Origin: Spongospora subterranea
Taxonomy: Eukaryota > Endomyxa > Phytomyxea > Plasmodiophorida > Plasmodiophoridae
Assembly (NCBI GenBank): GCA_900404475.1
Contig: OUQQ01000509.1
Coordinates: 1-15,001 of the forward strand
DNA: 15,001 nucleotides
Direction: 5' to 3'
In this document: piece by piece, positions 1 to 9,000 of the stretch
Position numbering within the stretch: position 1 is the stretch's first letter
Layout: each line of letters opens with the position of its first letter
Program-made: the position numbers and the translations under genes
The notes under the pieces: model-generated
The model's input: only the letters and a program-made list of their open reading frames with translations
What the model was told of the DNA's origin: nothing
Databases searched by the model: none

Positions 1-13
1 TCCATGTGTGTGT

Positions 14-48
14 ACATTTGATGAGTTGGGTGCACATTTGATGAGTTG
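14..48. repeat. Two direct copies of a 15-mer
   Basis: The 15-mer ACATTTGATGAGTTG occurs at 14-28 and again at 34-48, 20 bp apart. It lies about 120 bp upstream of the S1/P1-type nuclease start. It may be the edge of a tandem repeat cut by the window or a pair of promoter elements; the sequence alone does not decide. Confidence 0.6.
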
Positions 49-170
49 AGTGGGTGTGCGCTTGACGGGCGCGTGGTGTACCTCTATCATGCCAACCTCG
101 CCACTTGTTCATGCCGGCCGCCCCCCAACAAGACATACAGTAGTAACCTGTGTAGAGTAAGGTTGCTGCC

Positions 171-1295
171 ATGCTTCGGGCTCTGCTGGTTGCTTTCATC
201 GCCTGTTTTGTTAACATCGACGCGTGGGGAAAAGAGGGTCATGAAATCGTGGCAGCAATCGCCCAAAGGTCGTTGGCTTCGTTTTGGCAGTTTCCGATTT
301 CTTCTCATTCTTTGTTGTAGTTTGTTGACAGATAAAGCAAACGGTATTTGCGCGACGTTGTTGGCCCACGATGGAGGAACTTTAGAATCCATCGCAAGTT
401 GGGCCGATGAAGTAAATCACTATTACTTCTGAAAGCCTGGCAAGGTCGGTTTCTAAACCTGGCTTAGATCCGACGGTTTGCACAATATCGATGGACTGAG
501 CCATTGCATTTTGTTGACACACCGGAGTGGGCCTGCAAATTTGTCGATTCAGACTGCGACGCCAAGGGATGCGTCGTCAGCGCCATCCATAACTATACAA
601 CGCGTTTACGAACACCATTCCATGGCTCTGAGTCCACCATCGATCTGAAGTTTCTAACTCATTTCGCTGGAGATATTCATCAGGTTTGCAGATTGCTCAT
701 TTAATTTGTGTCGGGTTCCTGATTTCACGCAGCCGCTACATGTTTCATTCACACAGGATAGAGGTTTGTCATGGTTTTGAACTCGATTCACTGCTGAATC
801 TTCTTTGTAGGAGGAAACTCAGAGCATGGGCATTTTTGTGGTACAAAGACCAACTTACACAAAATCTGGGATACCGACATGATCCATCGCCGAATGCGGA
901 ATGATTTTGATGAATCGCAGCAGCAATACACAGAATTTCTGATCAAAGAGGCAGGCAAAAAGAGCTTTGAGCAGGTTAATCTCTGGGTGGGCAACCACAT
1001 CATGGAAAGTGGCCAAATAGAAGCCTGGGCGTCGGAAACAGCATCCTTAGCCTGTAACAAAAGTAGTGTTTGTTTTTTAAGCGATCTCATGTTAGATGCA
1101 GGTGAATTTGCTTATAAGGACCGGAACGGTACGCTTATCATGTCCGGATTCAATATATGTCAGGAATACTACCAGCGCAGCATACCGGTTGTGGAAACCC
1201 AGCTGATCAAGGGCGGAGTCCGGCTGGCATTCTTGCTGAATACGATATCTGAAACACCAGTCGTCATTCATCCAGAAGCTCCGATGTTGTCGTGA
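171..1295 (+). CDS. Secreted S1/P1-type zinc nuclease, 6 exons
   Basis: Exons 171-268, 321-411, 468-683, 733-763, 811-1062 and 1102-1295 join in frame to 293 residues; introns are 39-56 bp, all GT-AG. S1/P1 nucleases use three zinc ions to cleave single-stranded DNA and RNA and remove 3'-phosphates. Residues 1-18 are a hydrophobic signal peptide, and cleavage after Ala18 would leave Trp19 as the mature N-terminus, which the family needs because that Trp binds zinc. All nine ligands are visible: W19, H24, D62, H77, H128, D132, H138, H162 and D166, in the family spacing. Motifs WGKEGH, LHFVDTP, HFAGDIHQPLHV and NLHKIWD are clear. An N-glycosylation sequon (NYT) follows SAIH. Secretion, or delivery to a vacuole, is inferred from the signal peptide. 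The start at 171 is the only one that gives the signal peptide. Exon 4 is only 31 nt. The gene converges on RRP40. Confidence 0.95.
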
Positions 1296-1346
1296 GGTTC
1301 TACAGGCTCTGCACTTCATTTTTCTACAAAAAGAATCAATTGTTCA

Positions 1347-1352
1347 AATAAA
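1347..1352 (+). promoter_or_regulatory. AATAAA poly(A) signal for the S1/P1 nuclease gene
   Basis: AATAAA lies 52 bp after the stop codon, in the 229-bp gap between two convergent genes. The position suits a poly(A) signal; no transcript data are visible. Confidence 0.5.
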
Positions 1353-1524
1353 AACCATCGCGGCTTCATCCATGAACGTGGAGGCACAAGATCGAATCAC
1401 GTCATGCCAAATATCAATTCGAACTCAGACTATATTGGTGTTCTTCGTGTGATATGCGAGCAGGAATGTTTTAAATCCGATTTCGTTCGGGAAGAAAAGC
1501 GGCAAACAGCCAGAAATAAAAGTG

Positions 1525-2465
1525 TTATGTATATTGACCTCGTTGCGATGCGCTGATTAACTCCCTGACCATGAGGGTCGTCATCGAGTCGGTTAGATGC
1601 TCGGAATTGGCAATGCAGTTGGCAGCCAAAATTGTGTGTGTGACAGTGTCGGCTTTGACCCAAACCCGGCCGTTCTGCCCTATCGTCACCTCGAATGGCA
1701 ATGTGTTGCCCAACAGCGACAGGACCAGGCAGTCTTGGGCTAACAAAGCCCTCACCAAGTTGGTGGAACATGTGAACATATATCCCCCATGCAGCTCGCC
1801 AAACAGTGATTCCCCCGTCATCCATTCCTTTTTGAAATGGGGAGAAATACAAGTCAATTCAGGTCGCATATCAGAATTGGCTATGCTGATTTGGCCGTAA
1901 ATCAAGGCGCCAACGCTGATATTGGGCCGGTTCCTTTTTGTCGCTCCCTGGAACGCCAAAACCGGCAAATACGCTTCGCGACTAGAGCCAATATCAACAC
2001 GAAAATGATCACCGTGTTTCGAAGTCACAACGCCAAGAACCTAAGCCGTATTCAGAAGAAATGATACAATCAATTGTTATGACAAACTTGGTCGGTTACG
2101 ACAGGTGTGTATCTTTTCTCACTTGTCACAACTGATAAATGCATTGATTTCTGGCAAAACGAAATCAGAAAGATTTGATGAAGAAATACTGAGAGTCGAA
2201 CCTGCGCTTTTGACCGAACGATATTGGAACGTAATGTGCCAGCTTTAGTCACAAGGGCGGTGGTATCTGCCAAGGAACTCGGTCAAAAAATCGATGGATC
2301 AAACTTGGGATTCTCGAAAAACTAACCATTGCGAGGCATAATTCCCGGGCCCGAAACCAGACAGGTGTCGTCAGGAATAGACACGCGTTGGCCTGGCAAT
2401 ACCGTCCGCCCAGTCAGTTCACCCGATGGGTCATCGCTCATCCTGATATGGTCAACACTGGCCAT
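1525..2465 (-). CDS. RRP40: Exosome complex subunit RRP40 (EXOSC3), 4 exons
   Basis: Minus-strand exons 2327-2465, 2202-2266, 2088-2150 and 1525-2040 give 260 residues, close to yeast (240) and human (275) RRP40. RRP40 is one of three S1/KH cap proteins on the nine-subunit exosome ring, and helps guide RNA for 3'-5' decay and rRNA processing in the nucleus and cytoplasm. Visible family blocks are GRTVLPGQRV near residue 20, TKAGTLRS, SEKRYTPVVTDQVLGVV, the S1-domain core DHFRVDIGSS and FQGATKRNRPNISVG with LIYGQ, then the KH hallmark GQNGRVWVKA (GxNG). The start is ATG at 2465; the frame stays open upstream but has no earlier ATG there. Introns are 60, 51 and 47 bp. The 51-bp one (2151-2201) has no stop and is a multiple of three, so retaining it would add 17 residues; the family alignment fits better without it. 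Confidence 0.93.
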
Positions 2466-3269
2466 TTCCACTCCTCTCGTAATAACTAAACCAGCTGTTG
2501 ACACGAATCAACAACGATTTTCCACGGACTTCGCTCAGCCATGTCGTACACTGCGAGTCGCCGCCGACAGGGCATGCAATAATTCCGGTAGAAGCGCGGT
2601 GGGATGAGAGACCTTCGCAAAGGAGTTGATAAAAGCATTCTAGTTTATAACAATGGGAGTGAGGAAGAAGCAGTTCGGATTAGCCTTGATTGTGACAACA
2701 TCTGCTGGCACAGGAGGATTTAGTATAAGGACATCGTTGCAACAACAACGATAAGCGGGGCATAGATGCCAATACAATCCAATGATCACTTTATGCCCTT
2801 GTTTGTAAGTGTAGAGTACTAGTACGATAGCATGGTGCCTTCCCTCGATGAAGTTTGGGTCTTAATGAGCTAATCTACGTGATGAAACCGAAACCTTGAC
2901 GCGCCAGTCATATCAAAATTGCAAATTCGTGGTAATTGTCCTTCGCTGACCACCTGAAACTACACCTACTTTCTTGTGGGTTTCGACGTATTCGAAAAAT
3001 TCCCCATGGGGTTGTTTTTCGTCTCTTGTCCACCGATCTTGAGAAAATGTCAAAAAAAAAACAGAAACAGTACATTCTATGGCGTTTATGGAGATACTTT
3101 GTAGACAGGTACATTGATGATTTAGTACCTGGGCGATCTGTAGTGGGTCATGATACAACCGCATCAGGCGAACAATCTCTGCCTTTCAATCGAATAATGG
3201 TTATCACAGCAGAGTCAACTCGCTGATAAACTGATCGGAAGGTGCACGCGTGCCCCGGGCTATCGTGTG
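2466..3269. other. Divergent intergenic region between RRP40 and the TVP38-like gene
   Basis: This 804-bp stretch separates two divergently transcribed genes and should hold both promoters. No recognisable protein is encoded. An ATG at 2653 opens only 33 codons. A longer open frame from about 2936 to 3226 (+) contains an internal ATG at 3047 starting MSKKKQKQYILWRLWRYF, and overlaps two open frames on the other strand; none resembles a family I know. A ten-base palindrome CCCCATGGGG at 3002-3011 sits inside longer inverted arms (CGAAAAA at 2993-2999, TTTTTCG at 3015-3021), so a hairpin is possible. A poly-A run lies at 3052-3061. Confidence 0.5.
2993..3021. repeat. Short inverted repeat with nested CCCCATGGGG palindrome
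   Basis: Arms CGAAAAA (2993-2999) and TTTTTCG (3015-3021) flank the perfect palindrome CCCCATGGGG (3002-3011). It could form a hairpin in single-stranded DNA or RNA, or be a binding site in the divergent promoter region. No function can be assigned. Confidence 0.5.
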
Positions 3270-4346
3270 ATGTCTCCATTGCCATTCTGGAGGAAGATGT
3301 TGGATGCTAAGCCAGAGCCGCTCATGCCGCCGGTGGCAGATCCCGACGCGGATGCTATGTCCGATGTCGACGCCGACGATCCGGAAATGTCGACCAACAT
3401 TACAGTGCCTCGCGGGGTGATAATGGGGTTCGCCCTGTTCACCTCCTTTTGCGTTCTGTATTTGATTCTGGATGGGGATAAAGTCGTCTACGCAGGGACA
3501 GTAATATTCACCCTGATGGAACAAGAGCCTTTCCTTGGCTTCTTAGGCTTTGTTGGCATCTACACATTTAATTCGGTACGTATTCATACCCTAGCAACGT
3601 TTTCCATACCGATCGTGGGGTTTGTTAGATGTTATGCCTACCCGTATTTCCGTTGATTCTTGGAGCTGGGTATATCTCGGTAAGAATGAACGGGATCTTT
3701 CCCGGGATCCCGTTTGGTTGCCTACAAGTCTCAGTTGCAAGTACGGTGGCCGCCGCCATGGTATTCACATTCGGCCGAAACGCATGCCGTTCGCGCGTCA
3801 CCCTTTGGGCTCGCAAGTCCAAGGTGGTTCATGTCGAGGAACTTCTCATGAAGCACAAAGGTACCGCAACACCCTATCGTCTGTATTCATTGTTTCATAA
3901 GTTTAGGCCTTCAGGTTGTGGCACTTCTGCGAATGACATCATTCCTGCCATTCGGAGCGACAAGCTATGTGCTGTCTGCGACGAGCGTCCGGTTCCGTGA
4001 TTACTTTCTAGGAACCATTATAGGATTATCGCCGTTCATCATCGTTGAGGTTAGTGCCGGCGCCTCACTATCGTCGTTGGCCGCCGCAACTCAAATCGCT
4101 AATTCCACCGATCGACACGTATCCAAACTGCAATATTCCTTACTGGTGTTTTCGTTGCTGTTGACACTCTTTGCGTCTTTTTACATTGCACGCCTGGCAC
4201 GAGCAGAGCTTGCTGCCGTCCGCGAAAGACATTCAAAAGATGGGCCCCAAAAAATTATTGTGTCGGACGCGGATACGTCGCGATACAAGGAGTTCACTGA
4301 ATCCGAATTTAAGCATTCGCTGGAAGCGACCTCGCGTCCTCTATAA
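3270..4346 (+). CDS. TVP38/TMEM64-family (VTT domain) membrane protein, 3 exons
   Basis: Exons 3270-3575, 3629-3860 and 3907-4346 give 325 residues; introns are 53 and 46 bp. VTT/DedA-type proteins of the TVP38/TMEM64 group are multi-pass proteins of the Golgi, ER or endosomes linked to lipid scrambling and vesicle traffic. An acidic, Asp-rich cytosolic N-terminus (residues 1-45) precedes a first membrane segment at about 48-68. Then come the first VTT helices, LPVFPLILGAGYI and VSVASTVAAAMVFTFGR, and the conserved second half, LLRMTSFLPFGATSYVLS followed by FRDYFLGTIIGLSPF with a Gly/Ala/Ser-rich helix. A last hydrophobic helix and a charged tail follow. Between GYI and VSVAS the frame carries roughly eight extra residues starting at a gtaag donor-like motif (3681); no acceptor there keeps the frame, so I keep it as coding. 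The ATG at 3270 is the first in frame. Confidence 0.88.
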
Positions 4347-4350
4347 TAAA
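4345..4350 (+). promoter_or_regulatory. AATAAA overlapping the TVP38-like stop codon
   Basis: AATAAA begins inside the TAA stop (4344-4346) of the TVP38-like gene. If it is the used poly(A) signal, the 3' untranslated region would be only about 20-30 nt, a sign of compact gene organisation. Confidence 0.45.
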
Positions 4351-4484
4351 CGCTTTTCTGTATAGCTGTGACATTCATTTCTCGTGCAATTCGTCAAACC
4401 CGGCAGATCATGGAATAACTAATTGGTTGATTCTATAATTTGAGTGAATATCGGTATAATCGCGAGATGGGCAGTGAACAAACT

Positions 4485-4993
4485 GATAACTGTCAGTTCA
4501 GAAACGGCGGCCTGGTGGGATAGACAACGCCGTCCACGACCGTCCGACGAAACAACTGACTCGAATCCATTTCTGTGCAATAAAAAGCCCCGTAAAAGCA
4601 AACAGGATTTGGCATGCGACCGCCTTTGTTGCGAAATTGCAACCATTTCGCGTCCGTACAAAATACTTGGATCAGTTCTTAGGTCAAGAAAAGATGTTGA
4701 GTATCAGTATTCGACTGGACAAAAATTTCCATCAATCGAAACTGATGCTGACCAATCTTTTGGAGAGCGACATCAAGCAGAAACAGAACCTGCACTATCA
4801 GCCGACCTCACAAAAAATGAATATCAAACCCTGCCCGACCACACCTGTTATGTGGAACGAGTCGCTATCAAGGGAATATGACGGTAGCAATCGCATAGCG
4901 TTGTCGATAGCAAATCTGAACACGTCCATAGGCATGCAATGCTCAAGTTCAGAGTGCAAACTGGGAAACATCGAGAAATTGGACAAACAATAA
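4485..4993 (+). other. Possible exon(s) of an unrecognised gene
   Basis: About 169 codons are open between stops at roughly 4480 and 4991-4993. The peptide is rich in Leu, Ser, Asn, Lys and Gln, and ends LGNIEKLDKQ followed directly by an AATAAA overlapping the stop. The first in-frame ATG is at about 4694, which would leave about 99 residues. No domain or transmembrane segment is visible. It could be a genuine low-complexity exon, a decayed gene or chance. Confidence 0.25.
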
Positions 4994-5221
4994 AAAGCAT
5001 CGTTAACGTAGTCTCCATCAACACCTTCTCCAACGCGTCCAAGGCTGAGATGCCATATACTCTTTGAATCTTCAAAAAAACTTAAACTTGAACGAAACGC
5101 TTTATGCGGTAGGGGAAGTTTCAAACCAAATTGGTTTCATTTCATACAATCGTTGTCAAATGCAGACAATATTTCATGTGTAGTCTGTCTTTTTAAACAG
5201 TTTCAAAGCTTGTGGTACTGT

Positions 5222-5320
5222 AACACTGCTCAAGATGACATGATCAGTATAATCGAGTCGGTCATTAACGAGATCAACACCGAAAATTACCATTCCAAGT
5301 GGATAGCGAGAGGTTTTATG
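5222..5320 (+). repeat. Inverted repeat, left arm, encoding DDMISIIESVINE
   Basis: This roughly 95-bp arm matches the reverse complement of 5574-5682 at roughly 78% by eye. On the plus strand it lies in a 73-codon open frame (5153-5374) reading DDMISIIESVINEINTE. The other arm reads DMVSIIVSVINESTPK on the minus strand. Many differences fall on third codon positions (AGT/AGC, ATA/ATC, GTC/GTT, ATT/ATC, GAG/GAA), so at least one copy may once have been under protein selection. The family is not recognised. Confidence 0.6.
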
Positions 5321-5392
5321 AAATGCGGGCAAGACCCGTGCATCGAATTACCACCGAGCTTGGTCGCCATCTAGACGGTCTTGCTGCGAATT

Positions 5393-5497
5393 AAAAGGAG
5401 TGAAGGCGAGAGAAACAGAAAAAAAGTTGGAGAGACATGAAAGGACCGAGAGATTGAAGATAAACCAATAGAAGAGACAAAAACGAGATAAGACGAC
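5393..5497 (+). repeat. Purine-rich (GA-rich) tract
   Basis: On the plus strand about 80% of these bases are A or G; 5401-5460 has 11 pyrimidines in 60. The tract lies between the two arms of the inverted repeat. On the minus strand it reads as a Leu/Phe/Ser-rich hydrophobic tail of the right-arm open frame, which is probably a by-product of composition. Confidence 0.6.
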
Positions 5498-5573
5498 GCA
5501 ATTGTAAAGGCAGATAGATTACTGTTTGACGAGGGCCGTCCTGATGGGGGCGAAACTCATTAAGTGAACTCCA

Positions 5574-5682
5574 CTTGCCTTGATAAATCCTTTCGCTAAT
5601 TCCACTTGAAATGCCGACCTTCGGAGTTGATTCGTTGATAACCGACACGATGATGCTGACCATGTCATCTCAAGGCAGTTTT
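5574..5682 (-). repeat. Inverted repeat, right arm, encoding DMVSIIVSVINE
   Basis: Reverse-complement partner of 5222-5320. On the minus strand the open frame (5391-5663) starts at the Met that aligns with the internal Met of the left arm. Two codons earlier, where the left arm has CAA, this copy has the stop TGA, so the upstream part of the homologous frame is closed here. This fits either a true start at that Met or a broken copy. Confidence 0.6.
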
Positions 5683-6073
5683 GTACGCGGCGATGTTAAA
5701 GTGGGAGCGAGCTCCCAATAAACAGTTTGCTGAAGAAGACCAACGTTCGCCCGTCTTGAATTTTGGACATTCTTCCTCACCATCCTGTGCCGATTTGACG
5801 ACGCATTCGCTATTCCAGACCGTCCTATGGCCATCGGGTTGCGCCTTTCTACTGTGCTGTGCATTAAATGTACACTGTTGAACGGATCACTTTTTCCGTA
5901 AAGTGCAAAAATACACAATCGAAAAGCGGAAGTGGAAACTAATTTGAGGGCGTTTGTGGGGATTGTTCAAGTGATTATCACCCTTTTGTTGATAACTCAA
6001 GGGCTAATCCTTTGGCGCGTGGTTTGAGACATGACCCATCTTTGATTCTGCATCTGGACCCTTGTAATCCCAC

Positions 6074-9000
6074 ATGACCAGTAATGAGTCGACGCCTACA
6101 CCCGCTGTTGCAGTCAGTATGGAAGCCGATTCGACAACCAATGCTACGCGTATGCCGACAATGGAAAAGACTACGACACAGTCTGGCTCTTTCCCGCAAT
6201 CCGATCCTGAGCGGTTACTCGAATATTTTATAACGGTCGGAATTGGCGATGTTTTCACTTCGCAAAATTCTGTCTACGACTTAGGTTAGTCCACCCACTA
6301 GAAAACAAAAACAACCGCAAATATCTTGAAGCAATGAACGTATCTGTTTGGTTCATCATTTTTGTTTTTTCAAGCAACAAGACGCTTACGTGCTGTTCAT
6401 AGAAAATTCTCGACCGATAACGGCAATATCAGTATGCATTGGAAAACAGGCTCCTCCAAACTGCGATCTCATGAAATGCACCATTACTGGCGCGTCGGCT
6501 TCGCTACGTAATGGTTTATTTGGTTCACATAGCTGGCTGGCATATAGCCGTGATCCTAGCCTGGGAGAACCATTGACTGAAATCGTCGTCCTTAAAGAAG
6601 ATGAGTGTCCCAAAGGTAACCTTCACAGTTTACGTCGGTTTTTATTCAAAACCCGTTTTCAAAAGGCTTTGTTAAAGTCGATCACAATTTCCAAACAGTG
6701 TTCAAAAGGTCCGACATTTTTGGAAGGCAAACTAATCCATCATACATATTCGTCGAACGCCATCCAGTCAAGGTCCCTATTGCTGAAGTCATTCTCGTTG
6801 CCGAGGTTCTTGATTTCTACTGTTTTTTTATGCACAGTCGATGAATTTGTTCTGGATGGTCAGGCAGATGGCGAGGTTGCACCTCCAGATTTTTGGAAAG
6901 TGCAGAACGATAGCCAGTTTGGGATCAAGTTCGGAAATGGTCTTGACTTATACTATAAAAAGTGTCCAGCGACACCGTTAGACCAGGTGTACAAGCCAAA
7001 CGTCATCGACCGGTACGCAATCTCCATGGTTTGTTTATTGTTTGCTGAAACACAAAAAAAGATTTCCTAGGAAAGATGCTCCTTTATCACCATTGCCGGT
7101 GGTAGTTGCTCAGGTATCAAAACTTGACTGCAAATTGTCTCAACCATAATGGGTTCTGTTAGTTTTGTCAGCCAAATGGGTCTGTATTAATGAGGTCGGC
7201 ACCATTGCCCACTTCTCATGATTTTGTGTTAACGAACTCCTTTGGACGGAAAATGTATGGCTCGGCCTTAACCTGCTTTGAGCCTCTCTCTTTAGACGTA
7301 TGGAATCGTTCTTTAGATACAATACTGGAAAAATTCCCTAGGGTATAGTTAAGTAAACGTTTGTTTCACAGCATTCATATTGGCAACAGATGTCGGTGTC
7401 ATCAGAGGTTATAACGGATCACTTCAATTTTCATACGCTGCCTCCGAAGTCGGTTACTGCTGATTGTCAATCTCCCGAACATAATACGCGATGCTTGTCG
7501 TTAAGCTTTGAATCTAAGCCGCTCTATGCCAGCAAGACGATTTGCTTACTCTCGTATTATCCGTTCTTTGAGAGCTTCAACGTTATGTTAGCCGAACTCT
7601 ATCGCATCAGCGTGTCACCGCAGACATGTAAGCTCACATCAAGTATAATCCACTTACAGAAATTTAATCATGGTTACACCATGTCGTACGATACTAGTTC
7701 CTCTTGAGCGCATTTTAAGCAACTTGTTTGAGATTCCGGTCCCGCTTTCACCGAGGTTGGCCTCACAAATTCAGATAGGGTCAAAATCCATTTCCTTCAA
7801 CGTTCCCAACTCTGATGAGGATTTACCTCTTATTAATGTATGTTCATGTTTTATTTATCAGTTCGTCTTCTGTTTTCTTGCTCTTGTTTAGCATCGTTCT
7901 CTCAGTGTTCATTCGATATGGTATTCCGATGTCTTCCGCTGGACCTGATACTAGTTGCCCTCAATGCTTTAATGCTGGAGCGTAAAGTAATTTTAGTGTC
8001 AATCCATCCAAGATTGTTAACACCTACTGCGCATACATTGCTGTCTTTGATGTTTCCGCTAGAATGGCAATATTCCTACATTCCTGTTTTGCCTCGTGTA
8101 ATCTCAGTAATCATCGATGCTCCTATGCCTGTATTCGTTGGCCTGCGACAGGCTTATGTTGACCCTAGGTGATGCAGCTTGAGCGGTCTGCTTTCAGTTT
8201 ACTTAGTGCAATTAGGCTTTATGAAAGACCCGATATTGTCGTCATTAATCTGGATACACGTACATCTTTCGTGCATCCGTCCTCACCGCTGCTTCCGCTG
8301 CCCGCAACATTGACCGCTGTATTGCGACAAGAATTGGAACAATTTGGCCACCTATCCAGTTTGCATCCTATCTCGAAGGACGAGTTGGATTCTCTGGACC
8401 TGACATTTAACATCATCCCCTCGGAGGTGTGGGCAAAACTTTTATTTTATCCTTGAGTTGTATTTCGATTGACCTTTTTGTTTCTACGAAGCTACTTTTG
8501 CACTGGATTTTGTTTTGAAGATGGATGAATTTAGGCGCACGCCTCATCACAGCTTCACGATGAGGAAGTATTCAATCAAAGAGCAGTGCGCGCCGCATTC
8601 GTGCATTTTTTTACTGGCCTTTTTGGTCGGTTTCGAGACTTTTTGTTGTTCCCGGAAGTACCAGAAAATGTTCGTCTTGATGAGTTATTCGAGAAAAAGG
8701 CATTTCTAGACGAGAAACCCAAAGGTCCTATACGTCAGTTTGTTCAAGCACTTATCGAAACGCAATGTTTCACACGCTTCATCGAAGAAAGAACGTTCCC
8801 GAGCGATCGTGACTCGGAGCTGAAATTTTTTGACCGTTGCTGTGATTATCATCATTCCGTTGAAGCCATCGCTGTAAATGTAGTTGGCTCGTTTCCGCAT
8901 CGTAACTTACTCAGCTTTTTAGGATAAAGCTGAAAGTTTAGCTGGATTGGTCCAAAGTCTGCTTGAAGCTCCAGAAATCAAGGCTGTTTATAGAGTGCCT

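Larger units (their letters stand above)
4351..6073. other. 1.7-kb stretch with no confident gene
   Basis: I recognise no protein family here. Open frames exist but compete with each other. One plus frame is free of stops from about 4485 to 4993 and includes QPFRVRTKYLDQFLGQEK and LDKNFHQSKLMLTNLLES. A second plus frame, 4444-4881, overlaps it. A minus frame, 4798-5124, reads SIWHLSLGRVGEGVDGDYVN. None has a convincing start or splice pattern. An AATAAA at 4988-4993 overlaps the stop of the first frame. The right part holds an inverted repeat with coding-like arms and a purine-rich spacer, listed separately. The last 100-200 bp probably contain the promoter of the DENND4-like gene. Confidence 0.45.

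Noticed and set aside
46..432. 128-codon unspliced frame over the start of the S1/P1-type nuclease
   Set aside because: It reads through the signal peptide and two introns in the wrong frame; the spliced product matches the family at every ligand.
2879..2949. C/D-box snoRNA candidate (GTGATGA at 2879, CTGA at 2946)
   Set aside because: There is no terminal stem next to the boxes and no clear internal C'/D' pair; these short motifs are expected by chance.
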